Counted from the first letter of the stretch, positions 36,896-47,967 are shown. The stretch is DNA of 64,000 nucleotides from an uncultured Ilumatobacter sp. (GCA_905480335.1 CAJQPY010000003.1:97457-161456), one strand, 5' to 3'. The notes: generated from the sequence alone by a model not told the origin. Numbers and translations are program-made.

Positions 36896-37783
36896 ATGAC
36901 AGGTAGCGTGCTGCGAGTGAATCGCCGACTCCTGACGATCCTAGTCCCGCTCACTGCCATGGCCTTGGCGTCCTGCTCGACGCTCGCCACCGACGCAGTC
37001 GCCACAGTCGACGGCGCCGAGATGTCGCAGGCTGATCTTGATGAACTGCTCGCTGTCATCCCGAGTGCATCCGGGACGCCGAGCGATCCTGACGACGCGA
37101 ATGATGCGCGTCAGACGATCAGCATCTGGATACAGGGCCAGCTGATCAGCGGGACGCTCGAACGTTACGGCGTCGACGTGCCCGAAGCCATGACCGATGA
37201 AGCCACGCAAACTCTCGCGACGCAGTTGCCCGGCTTCACCGAACTGTCCGATGCCAACCGAGAGGTGCTCCTCGCCTTCGTGACCGGTGAAGCCGCAATC
37301 GCGCAGGATCCCCCGCCGGTTACCCAGGAACTCCTCGATTTGTACGCTCGCGGACCCGCTGAATCTGGACTGATCTGCGTTTCCCACATCCTCACCGCAG
37401 ACATCGCAACTGCGCTCGACACGAAGTCTCGCCTCGACGATGGTGCGGACTTCATCGAGATCGCCACGTCCGAATCGATTGATCCGGGGTCTGGCCAGGC
37501 AGGCGGTGACCTCGGTTGTTTCGAGATCGAAGCGTTCGGCACTACATTCATTCCCGAATTCGTCGACGGCGCATTGGCCGCCGAGGTGGGCCAGCCGACC
37601 GATCCGGTCGAGTCGCAATTCGGCGCGCACATCATCCTCGTGCGCACAGCTGAGGATTCCGTTGACGGTCTCGCGGCGCTCGGTTGGAACCCGCGGCTGA
37701 CCGTTGAGGACGCAGACATCACGGTAGCTTCCCGCTACGGAACCTTCGACCTCGCTGTCGGCAGCGTCGTCCCGCTCGGCTGA
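36896..37783 (+). CDS. SurA/PpiC-like peptidylprolyl isomerase lipoprotein
   Basis: Lipobox LASCS; VATVDGAEMSQADLDELL; LICVSHILTADIATALDTKSRLDDGADFIEIATSESIDPGSGQAGGDLGCFE...FGAHIILVRT. Confidence 0.85.
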   Translation: MTGSVLRVNRRLLTILVPLTAMALASCSTLATDAVATVDGAEMSQADLDELLAVIPSASGTPSDPDDANDARQTISIWIQGQLISGTLERYGVDVPEAMTDEATQTLATQLPGFTELSDANREVLLAFVTGEAAIAQDPPPVTQELLDLYARGPAESGLICVSHILTADIATALDTKSRLDDGADFIEIATSESIDPGSGQAGGDLGCFEIEAFGTTFIPEFVDGALAAEVGQPTDPVESQFGAHIILVRTAEDSVDGLAALGWNPRLTVEDADITVASRYGTFDLAVGSVVPLG

Positions 37784-37790
37784 CCCGAAC

Positions 37791-39287
37791 GTGCAGCCTT
37801 TCCCCAACGGGCACACCCCGTCGATCACCATCATCGGATTGGGCCCGGGCAACCCGGAACACGTCACAACCGACACGGTCACAACCATCGAACGCATCCA
37901 CCGACGCCATCTCCGCACTGCCGTTCACCCCTCAGCTCACCTGGTCACCGAAGCTGCCGGCGGGGCAACCGTGTACGATGACGTATACGAGGCGGCTGAA
38001 ACGTTCGACGAGGTCTACGCCCAGATCACCGACCATTTGATCGCCGACGCCCACGAGCGCGGCGACATTCTTTACGCCGTTCCCGGCTCGCCACTGATCC
38101 TGGAGCGAACCGTCCAGCTCCTTCGGCAACGCTGCATCAACGAAGCCATTCGACTCCACATCCTGCCCGCAATGTCGTTCCTCGACGTCGCGTGGGCCCG
38201 GCTCGGGATCGATCCGGTCGAAGATCGGGTCCGACTCATCGACGGGCACGACTTCGCCGCTGCTGCCGCCGGCGAGACCGGGCCACTGCTCGTCGCCCAT
38301 ACACACGCCAACTGGGTGCTCAGCAACATCAAGCTCACGGTCGAGGACGCCACCGGCGACGAACCGGTCGTGGTCCTACATGCGCTCGGCACGCCCGACG
38401 AGGAAATCGTCGAGACGACCTGGGCCAAGATGGACCAGACCATCGACGCCGACCACCTCACCTCGATCTACGTGCCGCGCCTCTCGGCGCCGGTCGGTCG
38501 TCATTACGTTCGCTTCCACGATCTCACGCGCACATTACGCGAGCAGTGCCCGTGGGACATTGAACAGACTCACCAGACGCTGATCCCGTACCTGCTTGAG
38601 GAGACATACGAGGTCGTCGATGCATTGCAGGCACTCGCTGACCCACAACGAGCGAACGACCCGAGCGTCGATGACGACCTAATTGAGGAGCTCGGTGATC
38701 TGCTCTACCAGATCGAATTCCATGCCGTCATTGCGGAAGAGCAGGGCCGCTTCACGGTCGCCGACGTCGCCGAGGGCATCCACGACAAGCTCGTGAGACG
38801 CCACCCACATGTCTTCGGCAACGTTGTCGCTGAAGACTCCGAAGAAGTGCTCTCAAACTGGGACGAGATCAAACGCGTCGAAAAGGGGCGCGCTTCGGTG
38901 TTCGACGGGATTCCCCGATCGTTGCCATCGCTGAGCTACGCAGCGAAAGTCGGTCACAAAGCATCAAAGCTCGGGTTCGACTGGCCGGATGTCTCGGGTG
39001 CACTCCCGAAGGTGACGGAGGAGACCGCCGAACTGATTGAGGCGATCGACGCAGGAGATTCGGACGAAACAACCGCCGAGCTCGGCGACCTCTTATTTGC
39101 CGTCGTTAACGTCGCTCGACACGTCGGCGTGGACCCGGAGCTGGCACTGCGCGCCGCGTCCGACAAGTTCCGCACTCGCTTCGAAGGTGTCGAGCGCCTC
39201 GCTATCGCGGATGAGATTGATCTCCGCTCCGCCAAACTGGAAGTCCTTGATGTGCTGTGGGATCGGGTCAAGGCGTCAGAGGACTGA
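37791..39287 (+). CDS. mazG: MazG nucleotide pyrophosphohydrolase with N-terminal tetrapyrrole-methylase-like domain
   Basis: TIIGLGPGNPEHVTTDTV...YAVPGSPLILERTVQLL (methylase-like) and LREQCPWDIEQTHQTLIPYLLEETYEVVDALQ...EELGDLLYQIEFHAVIAEE (MazG). Confidence 0.95.
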   Translation: MQPFPNGHTPSITIIGLGPGNPEHVTTDTVTTIERIHRRHLRTAVHPSAHLVTEAAGGATVYDDVYEAAETFDEVYAQITDHLIADAHERGDILYAVPGSPLILERTVQLLRQRCINEAIRLHILPAMSFLDVAWARLGIDPVEDRVRLIDGHDFAAAAAGETGPLLVAHTHANWVLSNIKLTVEDATGDEPVVVLHALGTPDEEIVETTWAKMDQTIDADHLTSIYVPRLSAPVGRHYVRFHDLTRTLREQCPWDIEQTHQTLIPYLLEETYEVVDALQALADPQRANDPSVDDDLIEELGDLLYQIEFHAVIAEEQGRFTVADVAEGIHDKLVRRHPHVFGNVVAEDSEEVLSNWDEIKRVEKGRASVFDGIPRSLPSLSYAAKVGHKASKLGFDWPDVSGALPKVTEETAELIEAIDAGDSDETTAELGDLLFAVVNVARHVGVDPELALRAASDKFRTRFEGVERLAIADEIDLRSAKLEVLDVLWDRVKASED

Positions 39288-39452
39288 CGTCTACTGCAGA
39301 CCTGTTTGTCAGGCCCGCGGATCTTTCTCACGAAGTTCTGCATCGCCTTCTAAGACATCACCGAAGCAGCGTTGCTCTGGCCCTCACACTGCCTACAGAC
39401 ACACATGATTCCTATTTCGACAATGTGCTCGCGTCAGTACCCGACGAGGTGA

Positions 39453-40790
<1,338 letters not shown>

Positions 40791-40950
40791 CCAACCATCA
40801 CAGGTCCGCCTCAACGATCCTCAAACGACGTTGATCCGCTGCCCCGTATCGCCCGGTTAGGCGCCCGGTTAGGTCGCCTCAACTTCGATGCAAGGTCGAA
40901 TGTCACGGAGATGACCCCCAAACGGCCGACGGCGCTGCCAGAATGAAGTC

Positions 40951-41427
40951 GTGTCGCGTTCGAAAACGACCTCGATCCCGCGACCTGCGGACGTCAAGGC
41001 GTCTGACCAGAGTCGATCACGTCTCGGCGACTTCACCCGACCAATCCCGATCGATAAGCGAATCTCTCGACGACCACGGGTGGCGCTCTTCACCGGACTC
41101 TTCGCACTCGGCATCGTTGCGGCGATTGCGTTCGCCGTGTTCGTGCTCCCGATCGGCACGTGGCGCGACCAGGACGTCGACATTGAGCAGCGCCAAGCAC
41201 AACTTGAGGAACTTCAACGCGTAAACAGCGAACTTCAGGCCGAGACCATTCGCCTCGATACCGCCGACGGAATTCGTGAAGCTGCCCGCGAGGATTATGG
41301 CTACGTGGAGCTCGGCGAGGAACGGGCGACGGTACTACCACTCCCGCCGCTCCCGACCGATCTCCCCGACGGCTGGCCGTACAACGTCGTGACCGAAATC
41401 ATCGACGCCCGCACCGTCGGCTCCTGA
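40951..41427 (+). CDS. FtsB/DivIC-type septum formation initiator family protein
   Basis: Single TM, coiled coil DVDIEQRQAQLEELQRVNSELQAETIRLDTADGIREAAREDYGYVELGE; located after eno. Confidence 0.85.
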   Translation: MSRSKTTSIPRPADVKASDQSRSRLGDFTRPIPIDKRISRRPRVALFTGLFALGIVAAIAFAVFVLPIGTWRDQDVDIEQRQAQLEELQRVNSELQAETIRLDTADGIREAAREDYGYVELGEERATVLPLPPLPTDLPDGWPYNVVTEIIDARTVGS

Positions 41428-41510
41428 GCCGCTGACCGCGCTCCTTACCCCATTCTTGGAGTTCACCACACGGCTCACCGATGAGCCATGTGCGGGGTTA
41501 AGGTCGCCGC

Positions 41511-42419
41511 GTGACGCCGAGCGATGTCAGCACCGCCCTCTCCGCCCAGGGCTACCTCCCCGACGACGGCATCTCGACGTCGGTATTCCTCGCCATGACC
41601 CTCGAGCGTCCGTTATTGCTTGAGGGCGAGGCCGGGGTCGGTAAGACCGAATTAGCCAAAGCCCTGAGCGCGGCCACTGGCGGCGAGCTGATTCGTCTCC
41701 AGTGCTACGAGGGGATCGACGTCGCCCAAGCCGTTTACGACTGGGATTACTCACGTCAACTCCTCCACCTGCGGGCGGCCGAGGCCACCGGCGAGTCAAC
41801 CTCAATGACCTCCGATGCTCTAGAGGCCGAGCTCTACGGCGAGAGGTTCATGATCAAGCGCGCACTGCTCCGATCGATCGAAACCATCGACGGTCCACCG
41901 CCGGTGCTCCTCATCGACGAGGTCGACCGCGCCGACGACGAATTCGAGGCCTACCTACTCGAGATCCTCTCCGACTTCCAGGTCACGGTCCCCGAGGTTG
42001 GCGTTTTCCGTGCTGAACGGCCGCCGCTGGTGGTGCTCACATCCAACCGCACCCGCGACGTTCACGACGCACTCAAGCGGCGGTGCCTCTACCACTGGGT
42101 GGAGCACCCCGACTTCGAACGCGAGGTTGCCATCGTTAAGCTGCGCGTCCCGGGTGTGGAGGACGGGTTGGCACGGCAGGTCGCCGCAGCGGTCGAAGCG
42201 CTACGTGGGCTAAACCTCTACAAGCCGCCAGGCGTCGCCGAGACCATCGACTGGGCCAGCGCACTCGGCCGCCTCGGCGCAACCCAACTCGATGAGGAAC
42301 TCGTGGCGAACACGCTCGGCTCGGTACTCAAGTACCGCGAAGACCACCAGCGCGTCGATCAGCACGGTGTTGCGGCGGTCGTGAAGCAAGCTTTTGAGAA
42401 GGGCCTGCTGCACGGGTGA
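41511..42419 (+). CDS. MoxR/CoxD-family AAA+ ATPase
   Basis: LEGEAGVGKTELAKALSAATGGELIRLQCYEGIDVAQAVYDWDYSRQLLHLRAAE; VLLIDEVDRADDEFEAYLLEIL; LTSNRTRDVHDALKRRCLYHWVEHP. Confidence 0.93.
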   Translation: MTPSDVSTALSAQGYLPDDGISTSVFLAMTLERPLLLEGEAGVGKTELAKALSAATGGELIRLQCYEGIDVAQAVYDWDYSRQLLHLRAAEATGESTSMTSDALEAELYGERFMIKRALLRSIETIDGPPPVLLIDEVDRADDEFEAYLLEILSDFQVTVPEVGVFRAERPPLVVLTSNRTRDVHDALKRRCLYHWVEHPDFEREVAIVKLRVPGVEDGLARQVAAAVEALRGLNLYKPPGVAETIDWASALGRLGATQLDEELVANTLGSVLKYREDHQRVDQHGVAAVVKQAFEKGLLHG

Positions 42420-43576
42420 GCTGGGCCCCGCCGTCAACCGACGATAGGGCTATGCCGCAGCGCTGCGACCCGGCCGAGATTGCCGTTGCGTTCACTCGCG
42501 TCCTGCGTGGCGCTGGGTTGCGTGTTCCGTCCAGTTCGACGCACATATTCGCTGAAGCACTTTGCACGGTCGGCCTACAAGAACGAGCCGGGGTCTACTG
42601 GTCCGGTCGAGCCACACTGGCACGCCACCCTGAAGACATCGAGATCTACGACCGAGCGTTCGCAGTTTTCTTCGAAGCTCGCCTCCCGTCTTCCGAGCCC
42701 GACGAAGATGAACCGCTGTCCATCACGATCGCCGTCGACGCCGATGACGACGGCACGGAGGACGACAACGGCAATGCTCGCGATGCGCGTGACGATCCAA
42801 CGATTGAGCTCCGCTTCTCGACCACCGAAGTCCTGCGTCACAAGGACTTCGCGCATTACAGCTCCGACGAACTCGTTCACGCTCAGGACCTCATGGCGAG
42901 CCTGCGCCTGGTCGGTTCTCCTCGATCGTCACTCCGGCTGGGTCGAGCACAACGGGCGACGCCACGCCCTGACATCCGCCGAACGATGCAGGCAACGATA
43001 CGTTCGGGCGGCGAGCCAATGGCACGTCACTTCCGCAAGCCGACCACTCGGTTGCGCAGACTGATACTGGTCTTAGACGTGAGCGGGTCGATGGAACCAT
43101 ATGCCCGCGCACTACTGCGATTCGTTCACGCCGCGGTCGCCGGCCGGACGAAGGTCGAGGCGTTCGCTCTGGGCACCCGACTGACACGGATCACCCGGGA
43201 ACTGGACAGCCGGGATCCCGATGTGGCTCTGGCCGCTGCATCGGAGCGCGTGATCGATTGGAGTGGTGGCACTCGTCTCGGCGATGGCCTCCGCCAATTC
43301 AACGACGAATGGGGTGTCCGCGGACTCGCCCGAAACTCAATCGTCGTGATTCTGTCCGACGGCTGGGACCGCGGCGACCCCGGAACTCTTGCGGCGCAAA
43401 TGGAGCGGCTCCACCGAGTCACCCATCGACTGGTGTGGGTTAATCCACTCAAGGTCACACCAGGATACGCGCCTCTTGCGCGCGGGATGGCGGCGGCGCT
43501 CCCGCATGTCGATGCGTTCGTCGAGGGGCATTCAATTGCAGCGATGGAAGAATTAATGCAAGTAATCAGCTCATGA
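42416..43576 (+). CDS. VWA domain-containing CoxE-like protein
   Basis: RLILVLDVSGSMEPYARALLRFVHAAVAGRTKVEAFALGTRLTRITRELDSRDPDVALAAASERVIDWSGGTRLGDGLRQFNDEWG. Confidence 0.92.
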   Translation: MSWAPPSTDDRAMPQRCDPAEIAVAFTRVLRGAGLRVPSSSTHIFAEALCTVGLQERAGVYWSGRATLARHPEDIEIYDRAFAVFFEARLPSSEPDEDEPLSITIAVDADDDGTEDDNGNARDARDDPTIELRFSTTEVLRHKDFAHYSSDELVHAQDLMASLRLVGSPRSSLRLGRAQRATPRPDIRRTMQATIRSGGEPMARHFRKPTTRLRRLILVLDVSGSMEPYARALLRFVHAAVAGRTKVEAFALGTRLTRITRELDSRDPDVALAAASERVIDWSGGTRLGDGLRQFNDEWGVRGLARNSIVVILSDGWDRGDPGTLAAQMERLHRVTHRLVWVNPLKVTPGYAPLARGMAAALPHVDAFVEGHSIAAMEELMQVISS

Positions 43577-43589
43577 GGAGCATAGAAAC

Positions 43590-43907
43590 ATGAAAGAGTT
43601 ACTCGACGACATCAACCGCTGGCGACTCAACGGTGAACGAATCGCTGTCGCACGCGTGGTCGATATCGAAGGGTCCGGCCCCCGCTTGCCCGGCGCCGCG
43701 ATGGCGGTCACCGAGTCGGGTGAAGTTGCAGGCAGCGTCAGCGGCGGGTGCGTGGAGGGCGCTGTCGTCGGCGAAGCACTGTCGATCCTCAAGGGCACCA
43801 CGGAGCCGCGCATCGTCACCTTCGGGTACTCCGACGACGAGGCATTCGCCGTCGGGCTCACCTGCGGCGGCACGATCCACCTGTTCATCGAGGAGTTGTC
43901 CTGGTGA
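43590..43907 (+). CDS. XdhC/CoxI family protein, short
   Basis: RIAVARVVDIEGSGPRLPGAAMAVTESGEVAGSVSGGCVEGAVVGEALSIL...FGYSDDEAFAVGLTCGGTIHLFIEE. Confidence 0.92.
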   Translation: MKELLDDINRWRLNGERIAVARVVDIEGSGPRLPGAAMAVTESGEVAGSVSGGCVEGAVVGEALSILKGTTEPRIVTFGYSDDEAFAVGLTCGGTIHLFIEELSW

Positions 43908-44716
43908 ACGAGATGCCGATCTTCGAGCGATACGCCGAACTGCTCGCAGCTGACGAACCTGTTGCCATGGCGACGGTGATCGAGGGCGAACGCGTGGGGG
44001 CAAAGCTGCTCATCACCGCCGACAACGCCGACACACTCGGATCACTCGGCCACCCTGAACTTGATCGGGTGGTGGCGCGTGACGCACGCGCCGAACTTGA
44101 AGCGGCACGGTCAGGCGTTCGGAACTACGGACCAGAGGGCCAAACGACGCCGGAGGACCTGATCGACCAGCCCACCATCCGCGTGTTCGTTGAATCCCAC
44201 GCACCCCCACCACAAATGTGGATTTTCGGTGCGGTCGATTTCACCGCAGCGCTCGCGCGTGTGGCCAAGGTCCTTGGGTACCGAGTAACGGTATGCGATG
44301 CACGCGAGGTATTCGCCACAAAACGTCGCTTCCCAATGGCCGACGCAGTCCGTGTCACGTGGCCCACACCAATCTTTGAAGAACTCGGCCACAACCTGAA
44401 TCCCCGCGACGCTGTGTGCATCCTTACGCACGACCCGAAGTTCGACGTTCCGGCGGTCCAAGGGGCGCTCGCCACCCGCGTTGGCTATATCGGCGTGATG
44501 GGAAGCCGCAAGACCCACAGCAAGCGAATGGAACGATTGGCTGACGTCAACGTCGCCGAGGCCGACATGAGCCGACTGATGTCGCCGATCGGACTCGACC
44601 TCGGTGCCCGCACACCAGAGGAAACGGCCGTGAGCATCTGCGCCGAGATCATCGCTCGACGGACCGGCAAGAGCGTGCCGAGCCTGCGCAATTCAAGCGG
44701 ACCCATCCACTCATGA
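43904..44716 (+). CDS. XdhC/CoxF family protein with XdhC Rossmann domain
   Basis: WIFGAVDFTAALARVAKVLGYRVTVCDAREVFATKRRFP...AVCILTHDPKFDVPAVQGALATRVGYIGVMGSRKTHSKRMERL...PIGLDLGARTPEETAVSICAEIIA. Confidence 0.93.
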   Translation: MNEMPIFERYAELLAADEPVAMATVIEGERVGAKLLITADNADTLGSLGHPELDRVVARDARAELEAARSGVRNYGPEGQTTPEDLIDQPTIRVFVESHAPPPQMWIFGAVDFTAALARVAKVLGYRVTVCDAREVFATKRRFPMADAVRVTWPTPIFEELGHNLNPRDAVCILTHDPKFDVPAVQGALATRVGYIGVMGSRKTHSKRMERLADVNVAEADMSRLMSPIGLDLGARTPEETAVSICAEIIARRTGKSVPSLRNSSGPIHS

Positions 44717-44765
44717 GCACCAGATTCTTGCCGACTCTCCGATGGGGTGGCCCGATTGCGCTCGA

Positions 44766-45455
44766 TCAGTCAGACCCGGTTGGGTCACCAAAGCTGACCT
44801 TGCCACTCCGGATCGTGTCGATCTCAACGGTGCGTCCAGAGCTGACTGAGTGCACGATGGCATCGCCGACTCCGAGGTACAGCATGACGTGTCCAGGGTA
44901 GTGCACCAGATCGCCGGCTCTTGCCGCATCGCTGTCAACGCGCTTGGCCTGAGAGATCTGCGACCCCGATTGGCGGTAGAGCTCAACGCCTGCGCCTGCC
45001 CAGGCGTACGTGGTGAGGCCTGAGCAATCGAAGCCCTCGTTCTCAACGCTGGTGTTGGTTCGGTAGGGCACACCGACCTGAGTGAGAGCGCCAAGGACCG
45101 CACGCTGATGGGAGATGGATGTGGAACTCCAGGCATCAACCATGGCGAGTTCGTCGTAGCCGAGCTGCTGCGCGGTGTAACGAGCGGCGATGGCCCGATG
45201 CCATGCAAGTGTTTGCTCATCCGCGACCGAGCCGGTTGCGACGTAGGTATCAAGCGCAGCAACAGCGGCGCTGGCCGCAGTGGTGATCTCAGGAGCCAAT
45301 TCGTTGACCGCCAGCTCTACCGACTGGGCAGAAGCGCTGCTGGCGTCAATGCCTGCCACCGCAACGACAGCGCCGACCGATGCCGCCACGACGGCGAGCT
45401 TGCGCAACAAGCGCCGCGCACACATGAAGAGAAGAGGTGGGGTGGTGTGAGTCAT
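44766..45455 (-). CDS. secreted C40 (NlpC/P60) family peptidase
   Basis: Signal peptide; GVPYRTNTSVENEGFDCSGLTTYAWAGAGVELYRQSGSQISQAKRVDSDAARAGDLVHYPGHVMLYLGVGDAIVHS. Confidence 0.9.
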   Translation of the reverse strand: MTHTTPPLLFMCARRLLRKLAVVAASVGAVVAVAGIDASSASAQSVELAVNELAPEITTAASAAVAALDTYVATGSVADEQTLAWHRAIAARYTAQQLGYDELAMVDAWSSTSISHQRAVLGALTQVGVPYRTNTSVENEGFDCSGLTTYAWAGAGVELYRQSGSQISQAKRVDSDAARAGDLVHYPGHVMLYLGVGDAIVHSVSSGRTVEIDTIRSGKVSFGDPTGSD

Positions 45456-45653
45456 ATGTCCGAAGAAATCCTGTTGCGCCCTGAGGCCGCCGGAGTTGTC
45501 ATACGTTCTGTGACGGAGCAGTAACATATCGTCATCAATTCGAAACACTCAAGTCGGAGAGACGCCGTTTCGTCATCTAACTGACATCCGGCGAGACCGA
45601 TTCGTCATGCAGACTGCCCACGTGATCCTTCGAAACAAGCGGAAATTCCCCTC

Positions 45654-46307
45654 GTGAGCAGGGGAAAGGGCGGCAATGCCGACACAACTGTGACGGCGAT
45701 CGTGCTTGCCGCGGGCGCCGGCACAAGATTTAGTGACGTCGGTCATAAGTTGACCGCGCTGCTTCCCCGGACCGCTTCACGGCCAGCCGAGCCCGTCGCA
45801 CGGCGAGCCATCGCCGCAGCAGTGGAGGCTCACGTCGGTCCGGTCATCGTCGTGACCGGTCGCCTTGTCCCGTCCGATCTTGACCTCCACGACAACTCCG
45901 ACGGCAACCTTGACAGCAACGGGCTCGAAACCGCTCACAACCCTGACTGGGCGCTGGGGCAAATGACATCAGTCCGTGTCGGTCTCGACATCGCTGACCG
46001 AAATGGCAGCACCGTCGCCGTCGTTGGACTCGCCGACCAGCCCGGCATAGAGCCGTCAGCGTGGCGCAACGTTGTTGATGCTGTGGCGGCCAATTCCTCT
46101 CCAATCACGGTTGCCACCTACGAGGGACGGCGGGGCAACCCGGTCGCACTCCACCGATCGGTGTGGAACCTGCTACCGACCGGAGGCGACGAGGGCGCCC
46201 GTAGCCTGATGCGGCTTCACCCCGAACTCGTCAGTGAAGTACCGTGCTCGGGTTCACCCACCGACATCGACACCGCAGAGGATCTCCGACGATGGCAGAA
46301 CAGCTAA
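45654..46307 (+). CDS. NTP transferase, MobA/MocA-like (molybdopterin cytidylyltransferase family)
   Basis: AIVLAAGAGTRFSDVGHKLTALL...NPDWALGQMTSVRVGLDIAD...VVGLADQPGIEPSAWRNVVDA...GRRGNPVALHRSVWNLL. Confidence 0.88.
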   Translation: MSRGKGGNADTTVTAIVLAAGAGTRFSDVGHKLTALLPRTASRPAEPVARRAIAAAVEAHVGPVIVVTGRLVPSDLDLHDNSDGNLDSNGLETAHNPDWALGQMTSVRVGLDIADRNGSTVAVVGLADQPGIEPSAWRNVVDAVAANSSPITVATYEGRRGNPVALHRSVWNLLPTGGDEGARSLMRLHPELVSEVPCSGSPTDIDTAEDLRRWQNS

Positions 46308-47005
46308 TCAACGAATTTACGGTCAACCGACCGATTGAAGAGGCCTGGCCGATCATCACCAACGTCGAGAAAATCGCTCCGTGTCTACCAGGCGCGGAAC
46401 TCCAGGAGGTCGCCCTCGACGACACGTTGGGCGAGGTTTATCGTGGCGTAGTCAAGGTCAAACTCGGCGCAATCTCGACACAGTTCAAAGGTGACGCTCA
46501 CTTCGTAGAGAAGGACGACGTGAACTACACCACCGAACTGAAGGGTAAAGGCCGCGACACAGGGGGCCGGGGCAATGCATCGGCTGACATCAAGGCCCAT
46601 GCCGAGAGCCTTTCGCCAACAAGCACGAGGGTCGTGGTAACGACCGACCTACACATCACCGGCAAAGTGGCGCAGTTCGGCCGCGGCATTCTCGGTGACG
46701 TCAGCGCCAAGCTGATCGATCAATTCGCAACAAACCTGAACACCATGATCGACGAAGACGGCGTCGACGCTGCCAGCGCCGACAGTACCCCGACATCAAC
46801 CACCGACGACACCGTCGCAGTCGAGCAACCGAGCGACAAAATCCCCACAGAAACAGCTGCCGTGCCGAAGGTACGCAAGATCAACGGTCCCGCCGCCGAG
46901 CCGATCGATCTCATGGACGTGAGCGGTAGCTCCATCCTCAAGCGGGCCGCACCTGCAATCGCGGCGCTGCTGATTATCTTGTTCTTCCTTCGACGTCGGA
47001 GCTGA
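46292..47005 (+). CDS. SRPBCC family / CO dehydrogenase subunit G (CoxG)-like protein with C-terminal TM
   Basis: INEFTVNRPIEEAWPIITNVEKIAPCLPGAELQEV...YRGVVKVKLGAISTQFKGDAHFVEKD...LHITGKVAQFGRGILGDVSAKLIDQFATNL; TM tail. Confidence 0.92.
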   Translation: MAEQLINEFTVNRPIEEAWPIITNVEKIAPCLPGAELQEVALDDTLGEVYRGVVKVKLGAISTQFKGDAHFVEKDDVNYTTELKGKGRDTGGRGNASADIKAHAESLSPTSTRVVVTTDLHITGKVAQFGRGILGDVSAKLIDQFATNLNTMIDEDGVDAASADSTPTSTTDDTVAVEQPSDKIPTETAAVPKVRKINGPAAEPIDLMDVSGSSILKRAAPAIAALLIILFFLRRRS

Positions 47006-47472
47006 TGGACGATCGAGCGCGGGTCGCCGAGTTGCTCGGACGCGTCCCGCGGGGCCAGTTCGACGTTGTTGTCCGCGACGTCACCGGAGACCCCGTTGTG
47101 GTCCGCAATGCGCCCTTCCTCCTCGACGGAACGCCGATGCCGACGCTTTACTATTTAGTCGGAGTGGAACTGGTCAAAGCAGTGAGCCGCATCGAAGCAA
47201 GCGGTGCCGTCGACGAGGTTGAGGCCGCGCTCGACGAGAATACAATCACCGAGATCCACCGGCGCTACGAACGCGAACGTGATGCCGAAATCGATCCCAG
47301 CCACGCCGGGCCTCGCCCGTCCGGCGGGGTCGGTGGCACCAGAGTCGGCGTGAAGTGCCTTCACGCCCATGTCGCTCACCATCTCGCAACCGGCGACGAC
47401 GCGATCGGACGCTGGACACTTGCGCGTGTGCCGACCGGCACGCTTGGAGTTCCCGTTGGTGATCAGCCGTGA
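47005..47472 (+). CDS. DUF501 domain-containing protein
   Basis: VAELLGRVPRGQFDVVVRDVTGDPVVVRNAPFLLDGTPMPTLYYLVGVELVKAVSRIEASGAVDEVE...HAHVAHHLATGDDAIGRW. Confidence 0.88.
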   Translation: MDDRARVAELLGRVPRGQFDVVVRDVTGDPVVVRNAPFLLDGTPMPTLYYLVGVELVKAVSRIEASGAVDEVEAALDENTITEIHRRYERERDAEIDPSHAGPRPSGGVGGTRVGVKCLHAHVAHHLATGDDAIGRWTLARVPTGTLGVPVGDQP

Positions 47473-47966
47473 CGCCCGGCTCACTCAACGTAGCCATGAA
47501 CGACCACGAGACCATGATCTCGATGGTCGCAGGCGGCGAATGGACCCTCCCCATCGGTCCGATGTCGCTCGTCGACCGCGAACTCGAGCACGCCGACCGA
47601 CCTACTCCGGCACAGCTCACCAACGCGTTGGGAATCGTTGCCGACCATCTCGACGACGTCGTTCGCGAATCGGCAATGGTGCTTGATGCGCCGGCCATCG
47701 TGTTCACGGGACGTCACGCAGTCGGGCTCGGCCGCGTCGAGGTCGGCGCCGACAAATTGCCTGCCGCCTACACCCTTGCGCGCGCCGATGCCGACGAAGT
47801 CTTTCGCACGCTCGTGGCCGAACGAATCGCCGATCGCCTCCACAATCCTGGGCTCAATCCGGCCGACGTCGAAACGGTGATCGGGTCGTGCTGCATTGTG
47901 CTCGCAGTCATGCGCAGACTTGAGCGATCCGAGATCAGGATCGTCGACGACAACAGGACAAGCTGA
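47469..47966 (+). CDS. Ppx/GppA-like protein reduced to the C-terminal half
   Basis: DRELEHADRPTPAQLTNALGIVADHL...LPAAYTLARADADEVFRTLVAERIADRLHNPGLNPADVETVIGSCCIVLAVMRRLERSEIRIVDD resembles the second Ppx domain. Adjacent to DUF501 as in other actinobacteria. Confidence 0.6.
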   Translation: MTPGSLNVAMNDHETMISMVAGGEWTLPIGPMSLVDRELEHADRPTPAQLTNALGIVADHLDDVVRESAMVLDAPAIVFTGRHAVGLGRVEVGADKLPAAYTLARADADEVFRTLVAERIADRLHNPGLNPADVETVIGSCCIVLAVMRRLERSEIRIVDDNRTS

Positions 47967-47967
47967 G

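Noticed and set aside
36941-37918. 325-aa minus-strand ORF opposite the PpiC-like lipoprotein and mazG start
   Set aside because: Shadow ORF. The plus strand has a lipobox, a PpiC-like domain and synteny support.
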